A stretch of DNA of 64,000 nt from Ignavibacteria bacterium (GTDB taxonomy: Bacteria; Bacteroidota; Ignavibacteria; Tepidaquicellales; Tepidaquicellaceae), in NCBI GenBank assembly GCA_016704345.1, contig JADJAH010000003.1, positions 186,001 to 250,000 on the forward strand, given 5' to 3'. A program made the translations under genes and the position numbers. Of this stretch, positions 18,641 to 27,634 are shown piece after piece. The notes under the pieces were generated by a model. That model did not search any database. It was not told the DNA's origin and was given only the letters and a program-made list of their open reading frames with translations. Numbering within the stretch: position 1 is the first letter of the stretch; each line of letters starts with the position of its first letter.

Positions 18641-20497
18641 TCAGTTCTTTCCCAGCCAAGAGTCTCTTAAAGCTTTTGCTCGGGCATCCGGATCTTTCAC
18701 TTCGGTCAGAGAAAATTCATAGTCAGTCTTCGTCTTATTGATCTTTGTCTTCAAAGTAACTCTCTCATCTTTGCCTCCGCTTGCACGCGCAACAACAAGT
18801 TCAAGATTATCACCTGTTTTCATCTGATTTTTTGGTGATCCGAAAATGTCGCTGGCATTCATATAGTTTATCTGCATGCCGTTGTATGAGATCAATTCAT
18901 CGCCTTCCTGTAATCCAAGACCCTTTAAGAGTTCATTCTCGGGATTTGTGATCTTGCTGATCTTCAATCTAAAGGTAGTTGAATTAAAACCTATCTGAAT
19001 TCCGCTGACGTCTGCTATCTGATAAGGTATACTCTCTACATTCAAACCTATCATTGAAAGATACTCTTTATAAGGTATCCTTTTGGAACCCGCCACATAA
19101 GTTTCAAGATATTCCCTGACCTTTGGCGATGTCAGCGATTCAATTTCTCCGAACAATTCCTCATCCTTAAATGACCTGTCCTTTCCGTATTTCTTCACAA
19201 GTTGATTTATTACATCCTGCCAGCCCTGTTGCCCGCCGGATTCTGACCTGATGATAATATCCAGACACAGTCCTATCAAAGCACCCTTCTGATAGACATT
19301 CAGATACTCATGCTTATGTTCATCCAGCGCGCCCTTGCTCAATTCAGTAAATGCAAGCGAGTCATTATGTTTCATCGCACCATTTAGCTTTTCTACAATC
19401 TTCTCCTTGTATTCTTCCATATTTATCAATCCTTCTCTGAGTTGAATGTAATCTGCAAAATATTCAGTGGTTCCTTCATACAGCCACAGGTGCTTGCTCA
19501 TTACAGGATTGTTGTAGTCAAAATTTCCTATTTCTTCCGCATGTAGATTCAATGGTGTAACAACATGATAAAACTCGTGTGCGTTGGTTGACTGCATCTG
19601 CTTGATCATGAAGGGTTTTGCCTGAGCCGGAACGTCGGGCATATAGTAAAAGGAAGAATAGTTGTGCTCAAGAGCTCCGAATCCTCCTGAGCCTTCCGCA
19701 CTCATGTCAGCAAAGTAATAAAGAAATGTATATCTGTCCGCAGGGAGTGTTCCGCCGAGATGTTTTCTGATTGCGTCAAGCAGTTCTTTATTTGGACCCT
19801 GGAAGTCCTTTGCAGTCAGCCCTTTGCCGGGAGAGTAAACAGAGATGAGTACATTCATTTCATCAAACCTTATTGTCGCGGTATCAGGAACAGTAAACAT
19901 GATCGGGTTGTCAATAACTTCATGATAATCTGCGGCGGAAAAAATTTCTTCTTTGTCATCTCTTAGGGCGGGCAAGCTTGTAGCTCCGTAGAATCCCTGC
20001 GGCTTGCTGAACTTCAGCTCATACTCATTATTCACCATACCCTCAATGTATCCGAAGAAACCCTGATTGTTAAAAACGAACACTTTACCTTCATCAATAT
20101 CAGTTCCTACAGGTTCAAATACTTTTGGCTCTTCCTTGTCGCCGAAAGTCTGCCTTACTTTGTAAGTTATTTTGTAAAGATTCTCCGCGTTGGAAATTTC
20201 CCAAGTGTTCAAATCTCCCTTGGTAACGGAAAGCTCGCTTCCTGAATTACTGAATGCCTTCAGATCGGAAATGAATCTGCCAAAATTATACACAGAATAT
20301 GTTCCCGGCACCATTGCAGGCATCATGAATTTCGCGGTGGGATTACTTATCTTAGGAGTGATCAGTTCAATGGTAAGCTTATCGTCTGAAACATTATTGA
20401 GATCAACTGAGTATTTGTATTTGTTATCCTGAACAGATTGTGAGTAAGTGACGGTTGAAACTAACAGCATTAGAAGCAATGAAATTTTCCGGATCAT
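18641..20497 (-). CDS. M61 family peptidase (glycyl-aminopeptidase-like) with PDZ-like domain
   Basis: 618 residues with a signal peptide (MIRKISLLLMLLVSTVTYSQ). A long N-terminal beta domain precedes the gluzincin catalytic domain, with zinc-binding HEFYH (His at about 307) and the downstream glutamate helix LYEGTTEYFADY. GGFGALEHNYSS before the zinc site is typical of M61. The C-terminal part (GIQIGFNSTTFRL, LGLQEGDELISYNGMQIN) is a PDZ domain. Predicted periplasmic or surface aminopeptidase. It is followed by the lipoprotein gene about 80 bases on. Confidence 0.9.
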   Translation of the reverse strand: MIRKISLLLMLLVSTVTYSQSVQDNKYKYSVDLNNVSDDKLTIELITPKISNPTAKFMMPAMVPGTYSVYNFGRFISDLKAFSNSGSELSVTKGDLNTWEISNAENLYKITYKVRQTFGDKEEPKVFEPVGTDIDEGKVFVFNNQGFFGYIEGMVNNEYELKFSKPQGFYGATSLPALRDDKEEIFSAADYHEVIDNPIMFTVPDTATIRFDEMNVLISVYSPGKGLTAKDFQGPNKELLDAIRKHLGGTLPADRYTFLYYFADMSAEGSGGFGALEHNYSSFYYMPDVPAQAKPFMIKQMQSTNAHEFYHVVTPLNLHAEEIGNFDYNNPVMSKHLWLYEGTTEYFADYIQLREGLINMEEYKEKIVEKLNGAMKHNDSLAFTELSKGALDEHKHEYLNVYQKGALIGLCLDIIIRSESGGQQGWQDVINQLVKKYGKDRSFKDEELFGEIESLTSPKVREYLETYVAGSKRIPYKEYLSMIGLNVESIPYQIADVSGIQIGFNSTTFRLKISKITNPENELLKGLGLQEGDELISYNGMQINYMNASDIFGSPKNQMKTGDNLELVVARASGGKDERVTLKTKINKTKTDYEFSLTEVKDPDARAKALRDSWLGKN

Positions 20498-20576
20498 GAT
20501 ATGAATTGATGTTTAAGGTTACTCAAAATACGCAATACTGCTCAAAAAAGTTTCTCTATAAATATTTCCTTCACAA

Positions 20577-21128
20577 ATGAACATCAAAACAAGCGGCACA
20601 TTTCTGAGAAAGTTCATTCCGGAAGACTTGCCGGTAATGAGCAGAATCTATGCAGATGAAAATGTTATGAAATTTATTGGCAGGGGAGGCGCTGTAAATG
20701 AGAGGGCAACGGAACAAATGCTTCAGGCATTTATGAACAGTTACGAAAGGAATGGTTTCGGGATTTGGGCATGTGTTGATAATCTGTCGGGTAAAATTAT
20801 CGGACATTGCGGCTTCAATATTCTTCCTGTTACGGGAGATATTGAAATAGCATACCTCCTCGATAAACCATTCTGGGGAAAAGGTATTGCAACTTCCATT
20901 GCTCTGGAAACTTTGCAGTATGGATTTGATGAGCTCAAACTGAAGAAGATCGTTGCGCTGGCATATCCTAAGAATATTGCATCAATCAGGGTGATAGAAA
21001 AGCTGGGGATGAATTACGAGGGAATAAAAGAATTTTTTCGGGATCGGGTTTTCATTCTTCTCAAAGCAAAACCCTGTGGAGATAGAATGAATCAGATTCT
21101 TCGGTTTGATTTTGATTACGAAGTATAA
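20577..21128 (+). CDS. GNAT acetyltransferase, RimJ/RimL-like
   Basis: 183 residues. It has the RimJ/L layout: RKFIPEDLPVMSRIYADENV at the start, GHCGFNILP, the cofactor loop PFWGKGIATSIALETL, and YPKNIASIRVIEKLGMNYEG near the end. Such enzymes acetylate protein N-termini or small amines, and the substrate cannot be told. It is divergent from the M61 peptidase gene with about 80 bases between starts. Confidence 0.9.
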   Translation: MNIKTSGTFLRKFIPEDLPVMSRIYADENVMKFIGRGGAVNERATEQMLQAFMNSYERNGFGIWACVDNLSGKIIGHCGFNILPVTGDIEIAYLLDKPFWGKGIATSIALETLQYGFDELKLKKIVALAYPKNIASIRVIEKLGMNYEGIKEFFRDRVFILLKAKPCGDRMNQILRFDFDYEV

Positions 21129-21313
21129 ATAAACTCTTACCAGTGACTTTGAACTGCCTACCCTCTTTTTGTAGTATCGGGACTTCCCTGCCTGCAGGAG
21201 AATTCCAGAGAACTTTCAGATGCTTCGTTGCGGGCTAAGAACAACAACGGCAAAATTTTCACAAATCCAGATTATTTTGGACATCAATGAACGGATATCT
21301 ATAATGACCATAC

Positions 21314-21345
21314 TATTTCTAATTTTTAATTTCCAATTTCTAATT
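21314..21345. repeat. degenerate heptamer array (AATTTCT type)
   Basis: TATTTCT, AATTTTT, AATTTCC, AATTTCT and a partial unit. It ends 4 bases from the stop codon of the minus-strand flxA gene, the same placement as the arrays at 2447 and 11960. Confidence 0.7.
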
Positions 21346-21349
21346 AAGT

Positions 21350-22183
21350 TCAAAATTCCTGCGGCAATTTCTTTATCTGTGCATAAGTGAAAACAGGACC
21401 ATCCTTGCATACATATACATTTCCAATGTTACATCTCCCGCACTTGCCAAGACCGCACTTCATCCTGTTTTCCAAAGTAGTGTAAACATCTTCGTCCTTG
21501 AAGCCAAGATTCGTGAGCACAGGCATTGTAAACTTTATCATCACGGGCGGTCCGCAAAGTATGACAGCAGTATTTTCCGAAGTCGGTGCCGATTTTTCTA
21601 TGACTGCCGGAACAAATCCAACTTCTCCATCCCAACCCGGAGTTTCTCCTCCGGGATCTACAGTGACAATAACACTTACATCTGTTCGCGACTTCCACTC
21701 TCTGATCTCTTGCTTGTAGATCAAATCGGAAACGGATCGCGCTCCGTAAACTATGGAAACATTTTTATAGTCTTCACGCTTGTCGAGAACATTCTCAATC
21801 ACGCATCTGACAGGAGCTAATCCAATGCCGCCGGCAATGAAGAGAAGATTTTTTCCTTTCAATTCATCCAGCGGAAACCAGTTGCCGTATGGCCCTCTTA
21901 TCCCGATCGTATCTCCTACATTCAGTCTTTGCAATGATTGCGTAACCTTTCCATAAACTTTGAATGAGCATTCGATGAGATCTTTTCTCGTGGGTGATGA
22001 TGCTATGCAGAATGTTGATTCTCCGTCACCGAATGCGGAATACTCAGCAAACTGTCCCGCCTTGAAATCAAAACTTTCCGCCGTGCCGGCATCTTTAAAC
22101 ATTAGTCTGAATGTCCTTGTGTCAGGCGATTCGTCAATTATCTCTCTTATCTCCGCAAGATGCGGCATATAAATGTTATTCAT
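21350..22183 (-). CDS. flxA: FlxA-like FAD/NAD(P)-binding oxidoreductase subunit
   Basis: 277 residues of the ferredoxin-reductase/PyrK type. The FAD domain shows GQFAEYSAFG and GIRGPYGNWFPLD, the nucleotide domain shows LLFIAGGIGLAPVR, and a C-terminal CGLGKCGRC followed by VCKDGP supplies four cysteines for a [2Fe-2S] cluster. Known FlxA proteins take electrons from NAD(P)H and feed the Flx/Hdr complex; that role is inferred here from context. It is the last gene of the seven-gene set, 13 bases after flxB. The first methionine (22183) is used; one five codons later is also possible. Confidence 0.85.
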   Translation of the reverse strand: MNNIYMPHLAEIREIIDESPDTRTFRLMFKDAGTAESFDFKAGQFAEYSAFGDGESTFCIASSPTRKDLIECSFKVYGKVTQSLQRLNVGDTIGIRGPYGNWFPLDELKGKNLLFIAGGIGLAPVRCVIENVLDKREDYKNVSIVYGARSVSDLIYKQEIREWKSRTDVSVIVTVDPGGETPGWDGEVGFVPAVIEKSAPTSENTAVILCGPPVMIKFTMPVLTNLGFKDEDVYTTLENRMKCGLGKCGRCNIGNVYVCKDGPVFTYAQIKKLPQEF

Positions 22184-22196
22184 GATAGCTTTGCGT

Positions 22197-23219
22197 TTAG
22201 TCTTTGCAATTTGAAACTATTTCCTTGATGTCAATACTCACAGGACAACCTCTCGAACACCTGCCACATCCGGTGCAAAGTATTTCTCCGAATTTATCAA
22301 CATAGTATCTGAACTTGTGATTCACACGCTGTCTGTAACGTTTGCTTTGAATGTCTCTCGGATTATGCCCCGATGCATGGAGAGTAAAGTGTCCGAACTG
22401 GCATCCGTCCCAGTTTTTCATTCTTCTTCCCTCAGAGTAACTGTAGTCTTCATCAACCAAGTCAAAGCAATGACATACGGGACAAACGAATGCACATTGA
22501 GCGCACGACAAGCACACATTCCCGATGCCTTCCCATTTCGGATTTTCGAAATTGTCTCCAAGCCATTCATGAACCTGTTTGCTGTCAAAAGCAACTTCCG
22601 GTTTCTTAATACTTTCCAAAACAGCATTCGATTTTGCTTCATCTCCGTCCTTTAGAAACTCTGAATATGGCTCAATGAACTCTTTGCCTTTTTCTGTAAT
22701 TATTCTCAAAGCAAATTTATCCTCATTAATTGGTATCAGAAAAAGATCAGAGCCTTCTTCAGACACAGGTGATGAGCCTACAGAAGTGCAGAAACAATAC
22801 TCATCAAACGAACTGCACATCAAACCAATGATCACAAAGTGTTTTTGACGGAGATTGAAGAATTCATCTTCGTAATCCCAGTTAAACAAATGCTTCAGGA
22901 TGTTGATTGAATTAGTGTCGCAGGGCTTTGCACCGAGTACAACTATTTTCTTTCCGTTTACATCAACATCAATAAGCTGAACGTCACTCTTGCTTCTCTT
23001 ATAATAAAGTATCGGCTCTGCTTTTGGGAAGACATACGATTTGTACGATGTCTTGGTCGGTAATGCAGATGAATCAAGCCTTATCTGAGAGACATCTTTA
23101 ACCTGTTCATACTCCGCAATGCCCGGAGCAAGCAAAGTGTGTCCTTTTGCAATTACATCTCCGCACAACTTCAGCAGATCATCTTTTGAAATAATTTTCT
23201 CTTCCATCTTGAAGCTCAT
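22197..23219 (-). CDS. flxB: FlxB-like 4Fe-4S protein (AsrA/hydrogenase beta subunit-like)
   Basis: About 340 residues. The N-terminal half has the AsrA-like GAKPCDTNSIN motif. The C-terminal half binds two [4Fe-4S] clusters through CLSCAQCAFVCPVCHC and CTGCGRCSRGCP. It is predicted to relay electrons between FlxA and the Hdr subunits in the cytoplasm. Three starts are possible: GTG at 23246, ATG at 23219 and ATG at 23207. None has a good Shine-Dalgarno sequence, and related proteins begin near the last two. The motif order KPCD, CxxCxxCxxxCPxCxC, CTGCGxCxRxCP is the same as in flxC, so the two genes look like an old tandem duplication. Confidence 0.8.
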   Translation of the reverse strand: MSFKMEEKIISKDDLLKLCGDVIAKGHTLLAPGIAEYEQVKDVSQIRLDSSALPTKTSYKSYVFPKAEPILYYKRSKSDVQLIDVDVNGKKIVVLGAKPCDTNSINILKHLFNWDYEDEFFNLRQKHFVIIGLMCSSFDEYCFCTSVGSSPVSEEGSDLFLIPINEDKFALRIITEKGKEFIEPYSEFLKDGDEAKSNAVLESIKKPEVAFDSKQVHEWLGDNFENPKWEGIGNVCLSCAQCAFVCPVCHCFDLVDEDYSYSEGRRMKNWDGCQFGHFTLHASGHNPRDIQSKRYRQRVNHKFRYYVDKFGEILCTGCGRCSRGCPVSIDIKEIVSNCKD

Positions 23220-23257
23220 TATGAGTTTACTAAAATTCTCAATCACACAATCAATTC

Positions 23258-24142
23258 TTACATGAAAATTTCATCACTGTCTTTCTTATCAAAATTTCCA
23301 ACCAGCGTGGGCGTCTCAAGACTTCTTCCCGAGACAAACGAGAAGAGATCTTTCACTTCCATTGCCATTCTTCTGTTTATCAATGAGAGAGGTATATCCA
23401 TCGGACAGGCGCGGTCACATTCTCCGCAACCTGTACATCTCCCGCTAAGGTGAAACGCTCTAACAATGTTCCAAGAAAAGTTTCCCCTTTGATGTGAGCT
23501 CGATTCTATCCACCGTGGTATGGCCTTGTCGGTTATGCACCTTTGACAATAACAAAGAGGACACACTGCGCGGCAGGCATAACACTTGATGCACTTGTCA
23601 AACTCACTCTTGAAAAATTCAAACCTCTCCTTGGAGTTCAACTTCTCAAGCTCATTGATTTTTTCTAATGATGCATCACCTGCTTTTGGAGTTTGCTTTT
23701 CTTCACCAAAGATCTTATCAAAGTACAACGGCTTGTGAGTTTCGCATTTGATACACTTTGCAGCGAGATTATCTCCGTTGAAGTCGCAACCAAAATCCTT
23801 TACAACACCGTGACAATTGAAGCTTATGATATGAACATCATTTCGATGGATCTGATTTTCCTGGATCAGAGCAACAATAGAATGAACATCGCACGGCTTT
23901 GCAACTATGGCGAGTTTCATTGTCTTGTCTTTTGTCCTCATCAACGACCTGATCCGTGCTTTGGTCAGATACACAGCAAGATTGTTCAGGCAATATTCAT
24001 TGAAGACAAGTCTGGAAGTTTCTGCAGGGTCAGTAATGACAATTGGCTTTGTTCTCTTCTCCGTAACTTGCTGATATCCGATCACCGCGGCAACTTCTTC
24101 TTTCTCAAGCAGTTCTCTTGCATAATTTCTCAGCTCATCCAT
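23258..24142 (-). CDS. flxC: FlxC-like 4Fe-4S protein
   Basis: 294 residues. It has AKPCDVHSIVAL as in FlxB and F420-hydrogenase-beta-like proteins, a CIKCETHKP pair, then CIKCYACRAVCPLCYC and CTGCGECDRACP for two [4Fe-4S] clusters. Predicted electron carrier between FlxA/B and HdrA. The ATG at 24142 overlaps the flxD stop by 8 bases (ATGGATGA) and follows GAGGAG, so translation is probably coupled to flxD. Confidence 0.8.
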   Translation of the reverse strand: MDELRNYARELLEKEEVAAVIGYQQVTEKRTKPIVITDPAETSRLVFNEYCLNNLAVYLTKARIRSLMRTKDKTMKLAIVAKPCDVHSIVALIQENQIHRNDVHIISFNCHGVVKDFGCDFNGDNLAAKCIKCETHKPLYFDKIFGEEKQTPKAGDASLEKINELEKLNSKERFEFFKSEFDKCIKCYACRAVCPLCYCQRCITDKAIPRWIESSSHQRGNFSWNIVRAFHLSGRCTGCGECDRACPMDIPLSLINRRMAMEVKDLFSFVSGRSLETPTLVGNFDKKDSDEIFM

Positions 24143-24641
24143 TTGTCATCTCCTCTTCATAAGCTATCTCTTTATTCCCAGCCTCTGCAAACTCAGGAAA
24201 CACAGTTGTAAATTCAGCGTTCATATCCTGATATGTTTTGAAAGGACCTAAAGCAATAATATCCTTTGTGACCTTTGTGATGACATCTGCAAACTTCTTT
24301 CCTTCTGATGCGGATATCCATGAAAACTGAAGTCTGTCTTTTTCGATACCAACGAAGTCAAGAAGCTTGTGGAAAAGATCCCATCTTCTTCTTGCATGAA
24401 AATTTCCCGCGTTATAGTGACAGTCGTTCGGGTGGCACCCGGAAACGAGCACACCGTCGGCCCCGCGCTCGAATGCCTTCAGTATGAACACCGGATCAAT
24501 TCCTCCGGAGCACATCACCCGAATTATTTTTGTGTTTGCGGGATACTTTAATCGTGATGTGCCGGCTAAGTCTGCACCGGCATAGGTACACCAGTTACAT
24601 ACAAAAGCCACTATCTTCGGTTCCCATTTTTGCTTGCTCAT
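24135..24641 (-). CDS. flxD: FlxD/MvhD-like [2Fe-2S] protein
   Basis: 168 residues of the MvhD/FlpD family, the adaptor that docks an electron donor onto HdrA. Conserved cysteines occur in FVCNWCTYAGADLAG, IRVMCSGGIDP and VSGCHPNDCHYNAGN, enough for the family's [2Fe-2S] cluster. No methyl-viologen-reducing hydrogenase genes accompany it, and Flx genes follow instead, which argues for NAD(P)H rather than H2 as donor. It starts 79 bases after hdrA. Confidence 0.9.
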   Translation of the reverse strand: MSKQKWEPKIVAFVCNWCTYAGADLAGTSRLKYPANTKIIRVMCSGGIDPVFILKAFERGADGVLVSGCHPNDCHYNAGNFHARRRWDLFHKLLDFVGIEKDRLQFSWISASEGKKFADVITKVTKDIIALGPFKTYQDMNAEFTTVFPEFAEAGNKEIAYEEEMTNG

Positions 24642-24720
24642 TTCTAAAAAGTTTTTAACTTCATTTATCTCTTTCTCTTTTCCAGGGGGATGTTTTGAAG
24701 AAATCTCTTAGGTTGATTTT

Positions 24721-26718
24721 CTACAATGCCGCAATCTCTGCAAAGATCTCTTCATTGTTGAACCCGGCCAATTCTATTGACTTGGAAAGACATGTAGCAG
24801 TACACGTTCCGCATCCCTGACATACTCCCTGATTTATATAAGCAACTTCCTTGTATATGATTCCATTCACGTCCTTAATGTCTCTCACCTCAATTGCTCC
24901 AAAGGGACAGACTTTCTTACAGTAGAAACATCCCGCGCACAGATCTTCATTCACCTTTGCAACAACCGGTTCGCGTTCAAGAGTATCCGATGCAAATAAT
25001 ATTATGGCTTTGCTTGCAGTGGCCGAAGCCATAGCGACTGATTCAGGAATGTCCTTTGGAGACTGGCAAGCTCCGGCAAGAAACACGCCTGCAGTTGTAC
25101 TTTCAACCGGCCTGAGCTTCGGGTGTGCTTCATTATAAAATCCGTGCTTGTCATATGGAATGCCGATTGTCTGCGCAAGTTTCGGAGCATTGTCTTGCGG
25201 GATCATTGCCGTTGCAAGAACAACCATGTCAGCATCTATCTCAACGGGCATTCCGGCAATCGTATCCTCACCCTTTACAATATACTTTCCATTCTCTTCA
25301 TGTATCTTCGAAACCCTTCCGCGGATATACTTGACATGATCTTCTTCAATTGCGCGCCTTACAAATTCATCATACATCTTTCCGCCTGCGCGTATGTCCA
25401 TGTAGAATACATATGCTTCACCGTCGTGAACTTTGTGTTTGTAAAGCATTGCCTGCTTTGCAGTGTACATGCAGCAGATCTTACTGCAATATGAAATTCC
25501 CTTTGATGGATCACGTGAGCCAACACACTGAATAAACACAATCTTCTTGGGTTCCTTTCCATCGGACGGACGTTTGATCTCACCTGCTGTAGGACCCGAA
25601 GCGCTCGCAATCCTCTCGAACTGCAGTCCGTCTATAACATCCCTGTATTTTCCGTAACCGTATTCACCGTATCCCTTGTACTTGGATTCTGGAGTTGCCT
25701 TTTCAATGTTGTAAAGTTTATAGCCGGTCGCAACAATAATTGCTCCTATGTCAGCGACAAGCATTGTATCCTTTTGCTCAAAATCAATCGCTCCCCGGTC
25801 ACACACTTTTACACACATTCCGCACTTGCCGTTCTTGTAATACATGCAGACGGTTTCATCAATCACAGGAATGTTTGGCACTGCCTGCGGGAAAGGAACA
25901 TATACAGCCGGTCTGAAAGCAAGATTCTCCTCAAATGAGTTGTAGGATTTCTTTTTGGTCGGACATTTTGTGATGCACAGTCCGCAACCGGAACAAAGGT
26001 CTTCATTGATATGACGAGCCTTCTTTTTGATTGTAGCTTTAAAGTTGCCGATGAAGCCTTCAACTTTCACTACTTCGGAATAAGTAAGAAGTTTTATTTT
26101 AGGATGCTGATAAACTTCCACCATACGCGGTGTAAGAATACACTGTGAGCAGTCAAGGGTTGGGAAAGTTTCAGAAAGCTGGCTCATGTGCCCTCCGATG
26201 GACGGCTCTCTTTCTACAAGCACAACTTCGTATCCTGCATTGGCTATATCAAGCGCTGCCTGAATGCCGGCTATGCCCCCGCCTATGACAAGAACTCTTT
26301 TCGTAACCGGAACACGGATCTTTGTCAAAGGCTTGTCCCGTTTAACTTTCTCAATTGCCATGCGGACAAGTTCGATAGCCTTCTCTGTTGCGGCTTCGAC
26401 ATCGTCGTGAACCCACGAGCAATGCTCGCGCAGATTTGCTATTTCAACCAGGAATGGATTTATGCCGGCAGAGACTGCGGCATTGCGGAAGGTCCTTTCA
26501 TGCATATTAGGAGAACAAGATCCTACAACAATTGCATCAAGCTTATGTTCACGGATCGCATCCTTTATCAGCTTCTGCCCCGGATCGGAGCACATATACT
26601 TATAGTCTATCGAGTATTCAACTCCGGGAAGCCCTTCGGCAAAGTGTGCTACGCGCGGACAGTCAACAGTTCTGCTGATGTTCTCGCCGCAATGACATAT
26701 GAATACGCCAATTTTCAT
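24721..26718 (-). CDS. hdrA: heterodisulfide reductase subunit A-like, FAD and multiple 4Fe-4S
   Basis: 665 residues. The N-terminal domain begins VFICHCGENI. The FAD site is VLVIGGGIAGIQAALDIANA with GGHMSQLSETFPTLDCSQC after it, a thioredoxin-reductase-like fold as in HdrA. Clusters are expected from CSGCGLCITKCP, an inserted domain with CMYYKNGKCGMCVKVC, and the C-terminal CAGCFYCKKVCP and CQGCGTCTATC. In characterised complexes the HdrA flavin bifurcates electrons. Length is that of a normal single HdrA. The start lies 15 bases after hdrB, with GAGGAG upstream. Confidence 0.95.
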   Translation of the reverse strand: MKIGVFICHCGENISRTVDCPRVAHFAEGLPGVEYSIDYKYMCSDPGQKLIKDAIREHKLDAIVVGSCSPNMHERTFRNAAVSAGINPFLVEIANLREHCSWVHDDVEAATEKAIELVRMAIEKVKRDKPLTKIRVPVTKRVLVIGGGIAGIQAALDIANAGYEVVLVEREPSIGGHMSQLSETFPTLDCSQCILTPRMVEVYQHPKIKLLTYSEVVKVEGFIGNFKATIKKKARHINEDLCSGCGLCITKCPTKKKSYNSFEENLAFRPAVYVPFPQAVPNIPVIDETVCMYYKNGKCGMCVKVCDRGAIDFEQKDTMLVADIGAIIVATGYKLYNIEKATPESKYKGYGEYGYGKYRDVIDGLQFERIASASGPTAGEIKRPSDGKEPKKIVFIQCVGSRDPSKGISYCSKICCMYTAKQAMLYKHKVHDGEAYVFYMDIRAGGKMYDEFVRRAIEEDHVKYIRGRVSKIHEENGKYIVKGEDTIAGMPVEIDADMVVLATAMIPQDNAPKLAQTIGIPYDKHGFYNEAHPKLRPVESTTAGVFLAGACQSPKDIPESVAMASATASKAIILFASDTLEREPVVAKVNEDLCAGCFYCKKVCPFGAIEVRDIKDVNGIIYKEVAYINQGVCQGCGTCTATCLSKSIELAGFNNEEIFAEIAAL

Positions 26719-26733
26719 TTTTCATACTCCTCA

Positions 26734-27609
26734 TCAAGCAACAGTATTCTTTATAATATTATCATCATACTTGAAGTCGATATAATGTAGATCTATACCG
26801 AGTTCCTTTTCGTTCATGCCGAGCGACAGTCCGACGAGTTCCGTAAGATAAAGCACCGGAAACTCTTTGTGCCCGGGATATACTTTCTTCATCGTTCTTT
26901 GTCTCATGTCCAGATTTGTGTGACACATTGGACAAGCAACAACCATTACATTCGCACCATGCGCTATTGCATCATCAATTATTTTCTTTGAAAGGTCAAC
27001 AACAATATCTCTTCTTGCAATGGAGTGTGCGGCTCCGCAGCATTCAACTTTGTGATTCCAGTCAACGGTTTTTGCACCTGTTGCTTCAACGATTCTTTCC
27101 ATTGATGTCGGTTCTTCGGCATCATCAAACTTTGTGATGTCTGCCGGTCTTACAAGCAGGCAGCCATAGTAGCATGCAACATTCAGATTGCTCAATTCCC
27201 GCTTACGGTTCTCAACAATTTTTCCGAGTCCGATCTTCATGAACAGTTCAAGCACATTAAATATGCCGATATCCTTTTCAAATTTTGTAGAGAGAAGTTC
27301 TTCTATCTCGCTCTTGATCTCCGGATGGTTGAAGGTTTCATATTGTGACAGTATCAGTCTGTTGTAGCACGCCGCGCATGGAGCAACAATGTTATCCAGT
27401 CCTTGGTGGTCTGCTAGCATGATGTTGCGCATGGCAAGTCCGTTAGCCAGTTTGTGATTTGTAACGTGACCTGAAGTTGCTCCGCAGCAAGACCAGTCAT
27501 CCAACTCATCGAGCGAAACACCAAGATTCCCGATTACTTTTTTGAGAGAAAGGTCGTATTCCTTTGCAGAACTAATTTGCGAGCAACCGGGATAATATCC
27601 AAATCTCAT
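26734..27609 (-). CDS. hdrB: heterodisulfide reductase subunit B-like, two CCG domains
   Basis: 291 residues with both cysteine-rich CCG domains intact: YPGCSQI, WSCCGATSGH and APCAACYN in the first; CYYGCLLVRP, VECCGAAHS and VACPMCHTN in the second. In archaeal HdrB these bind two noncubane [4Fe-4S] clusters that cleave a disulfide. The bacterial substrate is unknown. The start at 27609 is fixed by AGGAGG four bases upstream and by the usual MRFGYYPGCS beginning; an in-frame ATG at 27633 and a longer frame into hdrC are less likely. It lies 25 bases after the hdrC stop. Confidence 0.95.
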   Translation of the reverse strand: MRFGYYPGCSQISSAKEYDLSLKKVIGNLGVSLDELDDWSCCGATSGHVTNHKLANGLAMRNIMLADHQGLDNIVAPCAACYNRLILSQYETFNHPEIKSEIEELLSTKFEKDIGIFNVLELFMKIGLGKIVENRKRELSNLNVACYYGCLLVRPADITKFDDAEEPTSMERIVEATGAKTVDWNHKVECCGAAHSIARRDIVVDLSKKIIDDAIAHGANVMVVACPMCHTNLDMRQRTMKKVYPGHKEFPVLYLTELVGLSLGMNEKELGIDLHYIDFKYDDNIIKNTVA

Positions 27610-27634
27610 ATTTCCTCCTGTAAGAGGTTTCATT

